Assembly: GCA_013398295.1 (NCBI GenBank)
Contig: VZSF01001071.1
Coordinates: forward strand, 485,829 to 549,828
Reading direction: 5' to 3'
Length of the DNA: 64,000 nt
DNA from: Chionis minor
Lineage: Eukaryota; Chordata; Aves; Charadriiformes; Chionididae
The translations under genes and the position numbers were made by a program. Below, piece after piece: positions 13,001-25,100 of the stretch. How positions within the stretch are numbered: position 1 is the stretch's first letter; the number at the start of each line of letters is the position of its first letter. The notes under the pieces are model-generated. The model ran no database searches. It was not told where the DNA came from and was given only the letters and a program-made list of their open reading frames with translations.

Positions 13001-15900
13001 ATATTACATTTACTGCTGAAAAAGTCTGAGCAAATTGTTCTTAGTTGATAAAACTCTCAGAAAATAACTTGGAAGAATAAATAATGCCAAAGGATACTAT
13101 GCTCAAGTGGGATTTTCAAAATTATCAGTCTCAAAGTGACCTTTGCTGGGTTCGCTGTAATTTTAGCTGCATTTTTAATGTAATTCTGAAAATCGGTCTT
13201 TGGCAATGATGCTGGTTGAAATTACAGATGAAAATCACTTTTTCATTTGCAAGAGATAATGGAAGACTGTATAATCAGGAGTGATATGGAAAGAAAGGCT
13301 GAATGGCAATCAACTGCTCCTTGCCTCTTCCAAAAGAAATGAGGAGGCAGTAATGAAACTAGTGGATTTGAAATAAAAGGAGGTTTGGTGTGGGTTTGGG
13401 GTTTTTAAGTGTTTTTCCCCCCTCCACACACACACGCTGTGGATGTTAAAAAGTTTGCACGAGTTCAAAGGCAGGACAAGCTCACAGAAAAAAAACTTAG
13501 TGTTGCTGAACACGAGAGCACATCTGACCCAGAAAGTCCTGAGATACAACTGGTGAAGTGGGACAGCACTGGGATAAGAGGAAGCCTTGTATGCTGCTCC
13601 TGCTGTTATCTTCTTCCCCAGACCTCCAGCCCTGGCCACTGTTGGAGGCAGGATTGTAGATTGGCTGGATGTTTGGGGTCTGCTCCAGTACAGCCCTTCA
13701 TATCTCTTGCCTGATCTTGCAAGCTCTTTTTCAATCTTTTCATTTTGATGACTGAGATTACTTTGTTAAGAAATACAAGTTCAGATGTTGATTCCATTTA
13801 AGGATTTCTTGCCTGCTTGAAGTATCATCTATAGATTTTTATTTAAAGCATTTTTAGATGAAAAATACAAAGATGTGTTTGACTTGATATTGGTATTTCT
13901 TTAAATTTCAAAGGCATGTATACTGAGTGAGACAAATTTTGATGTGCATTCTGTTCCTGAGAAAGGCAGAAATTAAAAATTTCAAGCTGTATTTAAAAAG
14001 TATAAACTGGGAAATCTTTGGCTTTTAAAGTAATGGTATGTTGAGGTAAATCAGAGGTGATGATAGAAAGTTTGTTTCTTTTTCCTTGTTTTTTGAAACT
14101 GCTGGTTAATTATCCAGTTATCAATGGCTGCCTACCTTGGTTCAGATATAAAAAAGCTTGGAATCAACTAAATTTTCACTGCTTTTATTCTTATGGTAAG
14201 TATGCAGTATCTGCACTCTGTAGATGAAGAAACCAGACTGCAAATAATAAATTTGTAGGTTTTGATTCTAAAACTGAACTCCTAAGGCCCCCTGTGTAGG
14301 CATATGAGTTAAAATAACGTACTTTTAGGAAGCACTGGGTGCAACACATTCACATGCTCAGGAGCTCTGACAATATAAGCCTTTTTTGAGATGTCTAGGC
14401 ATGATTTAGAAGCATAACTCCTCATCTAGATTTAAATTTCGGCGTAAGCTCTTACCAGAGGGACGGAAGAGTTGGTATCAAAGGCAGGAGCAGAGGGAAG
14501 GAGCGCAGCTGTTCAGGAATGTACCAGTGAAGACATTGCTCCATCCACAGCTCTCCAGGATAATCCTGTTGCAGAACCAGAAAAGGTGGAGAAAACCTCA
14601 TCCAGTCTTGAAAAGCTGGTAGCTTGGCTTTATATCAGCTTGTTGTGGGAGGTACAGGTTCACTCCCCCTCTTCTGAATCGGTCAGATCAGGAATTTCTC
14701 AAGTAATGGTCAGATTCTCTAAACTACAACTGTTGCTTTTTTGACTGTGGGGTGGGTGTGTTGTTTTTTTTGGCTGGTTGTGGGTTTTGTGTGTGTTGTT
14801 TTTGTTTCGTTTTTCCTGTGGAAAGAGTGAAGTATGTTTGATTGAAAAATACAAACAGTTTTGAGATATCAAGCTGTTAAGTGGCCAGAAAGCTGTTGTA
14901 CTGTGTTGGGCTGTGTTATTGCAAAAACCAAAAGCTCCTGCCCTGGAGAGTGAGCGCAAGGCAGAAGGAGCTACTCTTCCTGCTTCCCCAGGCTCTTTGA
15001 GCTAATACACCGAGGAAAGTCTGGTTTAAAGGGGAGTGTGCATACATGCAACTTTTATCTGCTTGTTCTGCTTTTAAGTCAGTGCTTTTTAGTTTTTTTT
15101 ATTTTTTTCTGGGGTTTCGTAATCGCAGAAAAAGAGGCTTCTCTTCAGCAGGGTGAGGCTCCGGGGTGCTCGCAGCTCTAACGCAGAGGCATTGCTGAAC
15201 AAGTTGGCACCCAACCCACTAACAGCTTTGCCAGGCTTGGGGGAGAGGAGTAGCCTAGAAACATCGCCTGGCAGTGGCATTAAGGGCTTTAGTCTCAAAA
15301 GTCTTTGGAAGGAGTCTAATATTAAACAGCCTCTCTAGAGAGAGATGCATTGAGACATTAGAGATGGGTATCTGCCTTTTGAACTTTGGATTTATCAGTG
15401 GCACATGGAAAATGTACAGAATTTCAAGTCATGCTGGGCGTTTTGTGTGCTTTTCTGAAGTCAAATATAAGTTGGAACACTTTAGGATTCACAACTAAGA
15501 TAACTGCTTGTTTTCAAGTATTATGCAGACATTTGTCTGTGCTGTCATCGTTGCTTAAGCTCATACTATTTGAGTTTTCCATTCATAAGTTGTGTGGATA
15601 AAGATTTAAAATACAGCTAAATTTAAAATTCAATCGTCATTAGTTTCTAGCAGTCTTCAAGTAACTCTGTTTTCCAGTAGTAGTAGGCAATGTACAATTA
15701 ATTTATAACAATTAAGCAAAAGCTTTGCAGAGGAAAGTAAACTGTCAGATAACGTATCATACTCTGATGGCTTAATATGCATTTTCTCCAACATTGATTT
15801 GCGCTTCCGTATACTGCCCTGAAGTAAAAATACCTCAGTGCTATATCTATGTTGCAACTGACTACCCTAAATCTAAAGTGCAAATTCATTTTAACTCAGT
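1022..15900 (+). other. RB1: RB1 intron 17, first part (no gene recognised)
   Basis: About 15 kb of AT-rich intronic sequence between the exon 17 donor (gtaagt at 1022) and the 3' end of antisense LPAR6. It holds one old CR1 fragment (about 3255-3425), scattered homopolymer and G/T-rich runs, and short direct repeats such as the 14-base one at 3698 and 3718 and the 15-base one at 11041 and 11070. The many short ORFs here look random: they have no recognisable domain and no splice-compatible structure. Confidence 0.75.
3255..3425 (-). mobile_element. CR1 LINE 3' fragment
   Basis: Starts with the reverse complement of the CR1 tail (two copies of atcatagaa, then gtttgggttggaagggacct). It continues through the typical reverse-strand CR1 text (gacatcttcaactagatcag, then gttgttcagagccccatccaa). 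It is 5'-truncated and divergent, so an old dead copy. Confidence 0.85.
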
Positions 15901-15966
15901 TCTTATTTTTTATTCCATTGTTTTGGGGGAGGAAAAACCAACACTTGCTACTTTACCTTTTAAACA

Positions 15967-15972
15967 TTTATT
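15967..15972 (-). terminator. LPAR6: Candidate poly(A) signal of LPAR6
   Basis: TTTATT on the plus strand reads AATAAA on the minus strand, about 1.3 kb downstream of the LPAR6 stop. A second copy lies at 15909-15914. Which one, if either, is used cannot be decided from sequence alone. Confidence 0.3.
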
Positions 15973-16715
15973 TAGTTTTACAGCAATGTTAAATTAATTT
16001 TTGAGGAAAAGGTACACAATGTTCTAATAGCTGGGAAACATACATAGCAGGTAGTTTTAAAGCACTTTTGTTTATGTATTCCTGTTTGTAACAGTAATAT
16101 ACGTAGATTTCTTCTTTTACATGGCTTTGACTTTTCAAAGTGTCTTGATTAATTTTGACAGCACATAGCCCCAAGTAGTTTTTATACTTTATAAAGTTTG
16201 CAGGAAAATAGCATTTGAAATTTTAAATGCTCATGTTAAAAATATTTCTAGGACACAAAGAATGAAAGGAAGTTTCACTCGAAAACTTACTGTCTTGAAT
16301 TTCTTTATGGGTCACCAAATAGTTTCCTTGAAGAAATACTTGTTTTGATGCATGTGCTCATTTCTGGTTCGCAAAGGTCATGTTTTTCTAAGAAACTACT
16401 ACTTTGGGATCGAATTACCTTATTTGGAGGATGTTATTTTGCACAAAAGTTGTGCTGAGTTGAAGAACTTCTCACAAAGGAATTTTATAAAGTGGTACTG
16501 TACCTAAAGTACTAACTTCAGTCATCAGAGGGTTATTTTGTTATAATTATGCAGACATCTGAGACAGAGGTGAGAAGAAAAACCAGTTTGTCTGAGTTAC
16601 TTCCAGATGCCCTAAACTCCCAGAAGATTTAATTGCTTTATGGGGGCCAGGCTTGTGAAGAGAGCATATATTTTATCAGATAAACCTGGGAGAAATGAGG
16701 TTCTTATAGCCCATC

Positions 16716-16747
16716 GATTGAAGCCCCCGTTGATCGAAGCCCCCGCT
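16716..16747. repeat. Tandem 2 x 16 bp direct repeat
   Basis: gattgaagcccccgtt at 16716-16731 is followed directly by gatcgaagcccccgct at 16732-16747, with 14 of 16 positions identical. It sits in a small GC-richer patch (about 16640-16860) downstream of LPAR6. Function unknown. Confidence 0.75.
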
Positions 16748-17275
16748 GTGAACCTAATGGCCCCGAAGAAGGAAGGTGCAGGGAGAAAGACAGGAGGGAG
16801 GAGTAAGAGAAGAGGAAACTCCAGAGCAGGCACATTAGCTGAAGTGATGTGATCGATATGATGCTGTTTTCCTTAGCAACTGGATCCTGCAGTGTAAACC
16901 AGGTAGTATCACCCCTGTCCTCAGTAACTTGGAAACCTGTATTACTGTAAAAAATGAGCATTTGTTTTACTGTCAGAAAAAAACCCTCCCAACTTTTTCA
17001 TTTGTTTTTGATTTGACAGACAGACTTTGGACTTTGGCTAACCCAATCCGAAACCAAAAGTTTTTCTAACATGCAACCTGTCAGAACAAATATTTGATGT
17101 AAATTCTTAAAATACTTTTTCTGTGTACTATTATGCTTAACACTTTTACAGTCTTATCATATGCTTCCTTCACATCAGAAAAGTTTAGCATTTACATATC
17201 AGAATATATTTCCACAGCTGAAGAAGTGTGCAGGCTTCTAATTCCAGTTTAGTCCCAGTAGTATTTTAATACAGT

Positions 17276-18298
17276 TTATATTGTAGAGTCACTGTCAAAT
17301 ATTTTCATTTTTACAGTCTGAAGGCTGTGTTGAATGAAGCCTTCTGAAACTGTCCTTTCGGAGAACCTGATGTCCCGTGGTCTAGTGGACCGGTTCTTTT
17401 TCATTGAATTTTGAATTGTATCTGAAGTAAAGTAATAAACTATAGGGTCAAAACAGCAGTTTGAAACGGCGATGCACAGAGTGACAGGGTACATAGTCCT
17501 GACTGCAGTTACCACTGAACAATTAATCCAGGTCTGTGTTCTCATAAGGGAATAAAGTATTAAGGTAATGTTGTAAGGCACAAAGCAGAAGCAGAATATC
17601 ACCAAATGGACAAAAATCATTTTGAGTACCTTTTTCTTGCTTAATTTATTCCGACTTAAAGTAAACGGTTTATTCAAAGTCCGTAAGACCATGGTAGAGC
17701 AGGTCACGTTCAAGATGAGTGGAATAAAAAACCCAACTATTTCAATGAAGATAACAATCCGGGATAGGTAGGTTTTCCATGTGTCCTCCGAAAAGTTTTC
17801 AAAACACGTTCTTTGTTCGGTATTATTACGGAGGTTTGTAGACTGGAAAAAGCTTGCTGGTGTGCTGCCCGCTAACACGGTTATCCATACTGCAACGCAG
17901 ACAATTTTTGCATTCCTTTTGGTTCGGAGAGTCTTAGATCGAAAAGGGTGTACTATAGCTAAAAAGCGATCTACGCTTATGCAAGTCAGAAATAAAATGC
18001 TCCCGTACATATTTGTGTAAAAGAGGGTGACAGAAATCTTGCACAGAATGTCTCCAAACGGCCAGTTTCTTGCCACGAAGTAATAAATCCTAAAGGGTAA
18101 TGTAAACACGAAAAGCAGATCCGATATTGCCAAATTAAGCATGTAAGTTGTAGTCTCATTTCGCACTTTGAGTGTGCAAGTAAAAATGTAGATAGCAACG
18201 CAGTTTGCTATGAGGCCAAGAACAAACACCATACTAAAGATACACCCATATAAAGTATATTTAAAGGAGTCCTCAGTGGAACAATTAGAGCTTACCAT
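17276..18298 (-). CDS. LPAR6: LPAR6 / P2Y5 lysophosphatidic acid receptor, single coding exon
   Basis: A rhodopsin-class GPCR of the plasma membrane. In mammals LPAR6 binds lysophosphatidic acid and signals through G12/13 and Gi; in human it is required for hair growth. The 340-residue protein starts [19 protein letters not shown], close to human LPAR6 (344 residues). Visible marks include seven hydrophobic segments and sequons at Asn5 and Asn158. Others are GLIAN in TM1 (Asn32), LNLAISD in TM2 (Asp60), and Cys86-Cys165 for the extracellular disulfide. Further marks are DRF at 110-112 replacing DRY, FCFVP in TM6 and DPIVYY in TM7. I chose the ATG at 18298 because homology begins there and its context is strong (A at -3, G at +4). 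The frame stays open 75 codons further upstream, but that part has no receptor similarity. The gene lies wholly inside RB1 intron 17 on the opposite strand, as in human. The ligand is inferred from the family. Confidence 0.97.
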   Translation of the reverse strand: MVSSNCSTEDSFKYTLYGCIFSMVFVLGLIANCVAIYIFTCTLKVRNETTTYMLNLAISDLLFVFTLPFRIYYFVARNWPFGDILCKISVTLFYTNMYGSILFLTCISVDRFLAIVHPFRSKTLRTKRNAKIVCVAVWITVLAGSTPASFFQSTNLRNNTEQRTCFENFSEDTWKTYLSRIVIFIEIVGFFIPLILNVTCSTMVLRTLNKPFTLSRNKLSKKKVLKMIFVHLVIFCFCFVPYNITLILYSLMRTQTWINCSVVTAVRTMYPVTLCIAVSNCCFDPIVYYFTSDTIQNSMKKNRSTRPRDIRFSERTVSEGFIQHSLQTVKMKIFDSDSTI

Positions 18299-18523
18299 TA
18301 TAATGGTATGTTTAAAATTCCTGTGATTTGGAGGCTTCGCTGGTATTTTTATTGCAACTTTTTTTTTAAAAAAAATTCCCGAAGAACTTGCAGATGTATT
18401 TGATCTTGGTGCTGTGGTAAATTTGTTGCGCTGTAAAGCTTCAGGGGAGAAACACAGGCTCTGTAGCGGGGGAGTACATCTCCAGCGAGTCCCTCTCCTC
18501 TTCCAAGTGCTATTTGTAATCAC
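18299..18523 (-). other. LPAR6: LPAR6 5' leader, open in frame with the receptor
   Basis: The LPAR6 reading frame stays open from an upstream ATG at 18523, adding 75 residues rich in Ser, Lys and Arg. These are unlike any receptor N-terminus I know and contain no signal peptide. I read this as 5' UTR. A possible minus-strand splice acceptor (aaatcacag, then gaattttaaac) lies about 30 bases before the chosen ATG, so part of this segment may instead be intron. Confidence 0.5.
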
Positions 18524-18599
18524 ATACCCAGTCTTCGAAAGTCGGGAGACGTATCATTTGTGGTAGCTGAGGCCGTCCCAAAGCTTGCTCCGTCTCATT

Positions 18600-19180
18600 T
18601 TTCCTCTCTCGATTTGATGAAGCCGTTGTAGAACTTTATGCCTTATTTTTGGCTGCGGATCGTGCTGGGCGAAGCCTCATCCGTGCAGATTTACTGGCAA
18701 CGTGTGCTGGACACCGCAAAGCATCGGCACTTCCATTTCTCCCTCAGCCTTCTTTCTGTAAAGGGAGCTTTTTTTTTTTTGGGCTCCTCAGAGCGCTGGC
18801 TGGCTGGCCCCACAGGGTGGGAAGCGAGCTGCTTGCGAGGGCAGAAACCAAATTCCAGAGCGTGTTTGTTCCTGCAGAGCACAGCTCTGGCGTCCCGTGC
18901 CCCGGCAGCCTCTTGCCAGCCCCGGCTCCTTCTGGAGAGGCGAGAAGAGCGCTCCGGCAATTAGTAGCGTGACATCACAGGAAGAAGAAGAGGCCGGACT
19001 CCCAGCCGAAGAATGGTTTCAGTTCGGTTTGTTTGCCTTCCCCTAATCTGAGAGTGTGTCTGCGGGGACACTCTACCTTGCAAATGGTCACCAGCAGAGT
19101 GCTGCTGCAGCCTCCTGTTAACTCTTTCCCTGCTCCTTGAAAAGTCCTTTCCCGACATTGTCGGAGCCCGAACGTGTCAT
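18600..19180 (-). promoter_or_regulatory. LPAR6: CpG-richer block upstream of LPAR6, probable promoter or first exon
   Basis: This 0.6 kb stands out from the AT-rich intron by its GC content and frequent CpG. It lies 0.3-0.9 kb upstream of the LPAR6 start. On the minus strand it contains TGATGTCACG at about 18968-18977, one base from a CRE, beside an Ets-like TTCCTG. The promoter role is inferred from position and composition only. The overlapping ORFs of about 90-108 codons here are typical of GC-rich non-coding DNA. Confidence 0.45.
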
Positions 19181-22100
19181 CGCAAGATTTTTTTCTTTCA
19201 GTTCCGAGGAGACTTTTCAGTGTCTAAGTAACTCTTACACCTTAAAACTCATGGTTTTCTTTGGAGATAGTACTAACGGTGGGGTTTTGTTTTATGGAGG
19301 GTTGAATTAACATTACATTTTTTCTGATAGATATCTTTGCTTGTGATAGATAACATGTTAATCCCCAGAAATCAGCTGAGTGGTTCTGTCTCGATTCCCT
19401 CAATACATCAGTACACGCCTCAGGAGGGACAAAGTAACACTGATAGGTATTTAAATAATTTCACCAAATAATTACTTAAACAGGCATAAAGATGATGAAC
19501 CTGTGGGTTGCTCTTAGTCCCAGGGCTGACATGTGTTGCAGTGTGAGGAGAAATTTTTAACTTGTTCCCTATTAGAAAGCATATACCGAGCTCGTTCTAA
19601 CCAGAAAGATGGTTCTTTTTACAAAAAAATAAAAGCTTTGATTTTTTTTTCTTTTAAATTTTGCGGTACAAGAAGCATTTTCTTCAATATGTAAGCACAG
19701 GATAAAATACCAAAATAAATACCAAGCTATGCAATTGTTTCTGATAATTTAAAAGGGGCCATTTATTGCACATGCACAAAATACTCCCATTAGTCACTTA
19801 TTAATGAAACGAAAACATGTCGTAACTAATTAAATTGTTAAGTAAATATCAAAAAAGCAGCTCTTACTGCCTTTAGGGGCAGATATGAGATAAATATCGG
19901 TTTAGACAGACTCATTTGTTTAACAACGGCTTGGATAGACTCACTTCTGGCATTAAAACCAGTCTATTTCTAAGTCTTAGAATAACAAATCTCTTCATAT
20001 CTGGCTGGGTGGCATGGTTCTTTTGAACTAGATTTTAATCAGTTACACCTGAGCAAGGCTCTGGGCAAAACCTTTCTAGTCTGCTGTAAAGGAGAATAAA
20101 TAGTAGCACTTCACAGGGTTTTGGCATAGTTTCTTTATGTAAGGTACATCAGACAAAATTCAGAAACATGCAAAAATGGGTCTGTCATTTTATTTCATCT
20201 TGTCTTGGATAAGCTGCTTCTGTGAAACTCCTTCACCTTGATTTTGAGGTGAAATCAAGCAGTTTCACTTCAGTAGGCTATAACCACTAGAAATATTTTT
20301 GACTGTTTTTGAAATTCATATTTAACCGTAAAGCATAGTACGTTTTCCACTTTTAAGTCAGCAAGAAATGAAAATGTGAGCTGAGCTTGGCAGCCAGAAC
20401 CTCTTATGTATTCAACCTGACTAGTACCTTAGCATAAAGCTGCCTTACCTGGCTTTCCTCTCAAAAGCAGTTGTCACATAAATTTTGTTTCTAGTCTAGC
20501 AGTCTTGCGTGGTGAAAGGGGACTTTTTTGCAAGAGTCCTCGAGTTCTGCACCGGGCTGTGGGGGCTCTGAGCTCAGATTTCCTGCTGTGGCTTTGTTTG
20601 CACAGGAAGACTGCGTGGGGCAGGCTCAGTTAGTGGAACGAAAATCCCTTGAAGTGCAGAAATTTGACATCACATGTCAAAACCTCAAGTGATAGTTCAT
20701 CTTTAGAGAAATGAATGGAAATGAGTAGGTCTGTCTTACTTACCAGTAGCTGATTTTCTGTTTGGGCGAAGGCACAGAGAAGGGGTGAGAATGTCTGACC
20801 AGGCACACTGTCCTTTTTACCATGCAAATGTGTTTTGGAGCAGTCATGAAAGTGCGTCCTCAGCCATCAGTTTGTCCGTCAGAGCCCCTGCCTTGCTGTG
20901 GCCTGTGTTATTGCTCCTGTTAGAAATGTGGGCACTACTCAGAGCTGTGTTTTAGGGGCTTGGGTACGTGCTTCTGCTGGCTTCGTGACTTTCTCTTGCC
21001 CCAGCACCATTTTGGTGCAGAGCAGTACGTGCACCCCACGCTAACTGAAGAGCTAAGTGATATTTGTATGCTTCCAGAAATAGCATTCAGCTACGGGGTT
21101 TCTCCACCTGCAGAAGAAAATCTGAAAACCTCAAGTTGACAGGTTTTTACTTTGTGTCACGCTTCGATGAGGAGGTATATGAGTGGGCAGTCTGACTTGC
21201 TTTAGTATGACAGTTAATGGCGAAGGTGAGTTGAACACCCCTTTTCTTAAATTAGATGAGGCTGATTGTTATCAAGCAGTGTTTTAATTTGTGTGAGCTT
21301 CTCTGAGCTGAAGAACCTGCGTGAGTGCACCGTAAGCTGTGGGAGTCGAGAGCAGCCTCCCTTCTGGCTGATCTCCAGGAAACTTCTTCATGCGCTTTCC
21401 TTTCCTTGGATCACATCTCAAGACGTTGGGCTTTGTACCATCAGATTTGGAAGACCCTTCAGTAAGCCCCAATGCTTTTAAAAATAACAACAACAAAAAA
21501 AAAGCTGATCGGTTATTATGAAGGAAGAATTGATGTGGTAATGACCTTACTTATGCTTCTTCACCACGGACAGATTTTCCTTTGGGATGGGGAGGGGTGG
21601 TAGGCAGGAGGAAGCAGCTGTAGGGAGGACCCTGTGTGCTGAAGGGGTTTTATTCTCTAAAGGAAACAATGCTGCCGCTGCGGGGAGATGCATATGTATG
21701 TCTGTCTGCATCGGAGACGGGATTGAGGTAGGACCTGTCATTTCTTGTTAGTGCAAGATGAGCAAAGACTGTGTTTCCATCAACAGGCTTCCTGTGGCTC
21801 TTGAAGAGGCATCGAAGGGAGAGTGAGCACGGGCTCCTTAAAGCCAAGAGCTGTTGAGATGATTGAAATCATCTCTCCCTTCAGCAGTGAACAGATTTCA
21901 TACCCTCCTTCAGCTGGTTACCACTTAGCTCTGCTTCCATGAGTTTAGATACCAGAGTTGAGGTATCTAGGACTCTTTACACCCTTGAGCGATCTTGGAT
22001 ACGTGTGGCAAACCTACTCCAATGTTGAACAAGGCATCAGGAGGAAAAGTCCTTGTAACTCTGCCAGTGTGCTATAGAGCAGCTGTGGGACGCTGCCACC

Positions 22101-25100
22101 AACAACTGCTGCTTACTATTACCCCCATATGTCATAGAGTTAGGGACTTCCTTTCATCTAGGAAGCAGGGGTAGGATACCTTAAATTCAGAAGTCCAAGT
22201 TGAGTGGTGAAGGAATAGTTCACTGAAATAAAACAGGTATTGGAAGGCTTTCCTGAAGTTGTTCTGGCTGGTGTTGTGTGTTCCTCTGGTGTTACCCTAG
22301 TCTTCAGTGCTGGAGTCAAACAGAAGTTGTAGTCAAAGGTGAGATGAATTTTGAACCCATCTAGTCTACTGCATTTGGTCTGGCACCGATGCTACTGCTA
22401 AAAGCTCTTACTTACTTTAGAGGAAGAAAACAACTTCAACACTAATAATATTGTAATAAGTTCTTGCAGTGCTTCCAAAGCCAGAGTGTGCACCGTTAAA
22501 TGGAGGTTGTCAGAGATGCACACAGCACCATGTGCAGCCCCCTTGTGCTAGAACTAAACCAATGTTTCTGCTTGTGGAGGCACGACTGTATCAGAGCAAA
22601 GGTGTCTGCTCTCACTGCAGTTAAGCGTGTTTATGCGAAAGGACTTTTGTGCTATCTGTTGCAGTGAAGGCAAGCCCTGGCAGGACAGTATTTTCTTTGC
22701 CCTAAGTGTTATTTCTTATTTATGCAATCATTTTCATGGGTTAGTGACAACTTCTGAAGCATTTTTAGTCTATTTACGAGAGTTTCTCATTGAGTGTGTA
22801 TACGTACAGGAAGGAATTTATTATGGTTGAGACATAGGGTTGGGAGCCAGGAAGTCTGTTCCTGGCTGTGCCACAGATTTTTCTGTTCCAGTCCTGGCAA
22901 AGTTTTCTATGACTTTGTGCTTTAGTTTCCCTCCGTGCAAGAGCTCCTTCCCTTCCTCACTGGGATGCAAGGCCATCTTAGTTGTTAAAAACAGTTTGAG
23001 GTCCTTGGATGGAGAGCCCTTTATTAAATATGCTTGTGGAATAATCACCACGGCTAGTGAATGCGACCAAAATATAGGAAGATTAAAAATTTGTATTTTT
23101 AGATTAGATTCCTGCCAAGCAAAAGAATCTATTAAAAGACTTCACTTGATTCAATTCCGTAAGTCTGTGGGGAAGTAGGTCCAGAGAAAGTAGGGCTCGG
23201 AACTTCTATCTTCTTAGGTACCTTTCAGGAGCTGTGTGGTCAGACACTCCTAAGTGCTGTAAGGCTGGTTCTGGTAAGGGGCTTACTGCCTTCTTCTGAT
23301 GCAATGATGGTGTCCACCTATGGAGACAGTGTGAAGTAGTTAATGCACTGAAAATCCTCCCCCCCCCTTAATTTTTTTCTAGTCCAGTAGGCAAGTCTTT
23401 AAATCAGCATTATAAGACTTACGGTGAACAGACTATTTTCATCTAGCCAGATTAATCCTGCACAATTATTGCATAGCCAGTTAAAGGCTCCTCCATATCA
23501 GGAAGCTTGTTAGCTTGATGTAAATCAAACTACATGTAGAAATTACAAGTGAAAGCTAAAAGAAAACTGTAAATATTTTCCTCTGAAAGTTTGACTGACC
23601 TTCTAGAACCAGTTTTCTGCTTAGTTTTGTTTTACTAGCTCTATTCTAATACAGAGGTACCAAAAATCTTTCAGATACTAAAAAAAACCAAACCCAAAAC
23701 AAAAAACAACCAAAAAAACCCCCACCCCAAGATAAATTAAAGTATTTGGGCTGTGAGTCTGTTAGGTTCTCTGAGTTAAAATAATATCTCTGAGTGTAAT
23801 TGCTTAAAAAGGGAAAAGGAGGCTCAGAAAAAAACAATAAAATGAGTTCTTCATTCCCGTGCATTTGAAATGCTTCTATTTTTCTCTTTACAATTGTTTC
23901 AATTTCCTTCATAGGAAACACAACTGCTCCTCTCCCACTTGCACAAAAAGGAAACAATTTTTCTCCTTTTGTATAAATTCAGGCTGCTGGAGGCTTTTTG
24001 GTTTGTTTTTTTTTTTCCTTCTACTCTTGGATTCATGGAGAGGACGGCTTTCCAACCCCAAATATATGTATAGCAAAGGTATTTTGTTGTTGCAGTTTCT
24101 CTAAATAACTTGAGCGCAATGGATTGCTGTGGTTCTTTGGTCTTAAAAATATGTGCAATGAATATGACAATCGTACTTTAAGAAATGCCACTTGTAGCCA
24201 AATTCTAGTTCCGAAACACTGCTTCACAGTATTTGTTGTATGTCTGCATATGAGTAAGCATTTTCTTTGAACCACTTCAATAGTTACATGAAGCCCCTTC
24301 TTTGCTGTTTCCTCTACTGTTCTTTATATACCTGGTATTAGAGACGTGAATGACAGATAACATCTTTTTACTTAAGAAATACTATATAAAAGCTGATACA
24401 GGCTGAAAGGAAAATCAGTGTGTGTTGATTCATAATTTTAAAGCAACTAAGAGGCAAATAAGTGTATTCTGTTGCTTTCCTCGCTGGGACCCCTCTCCTT
24501 TAAAGTAGAATTCCGGCTGTAAAGTGCTGCTGTTGGGATTGTTTTTCAATCGTCGCAGTATCCCTTAGCATAATATAATCCTTCAGAATACTTATACGTC
24601 TACTTGAAGCTGTCTAAATACTCTAATTCACAGGGGAACTTCTTAATAGAATGAGAAAATGGGAGAATCTTTAAAAATATTACTAATTTTACATTATTTT
24701 CCTTGTTTCATTTTGATTTTGTGTGAAAGTCTTTTGGAGCAGGGTTTTGGGAAAAGCTTCCCATGCACAGTGATGGAGAAAAGTGCAGAACTGTGTCCTG
24801 GAGTTTGTCATACAAGTTCTGAAGATATTTTTAGAATATTTCACTTCAGAAAATATTATATATAGCATCTGCTTATATTTCACAGCTTGTTCTTGGTGTT
24901 ATTTGGTTTGTTTACCACAATAGTTCAGATAGAGGTTGAAAATATGGGATTAATTTTTTTGAAGCACAATAATGCAATTTTGAAGGTAATTTTTGTGATA
25001 GCACTATCACAAATGTGCAGTGTCTAAGGGTAAAAGGAGCTTTGTTATCTCAAAGGTCCAGTTAATGTGAATGAACACATAAGGCTTACCTGGAATTATG

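Noticed and set aside
18638..18972. Overlapping ORFs of 89-108 codons upstream of LPAR6
   Set aside because: All three frames are open because the block is GC-rich. The products look like random translation of promoter or UTR sequence.
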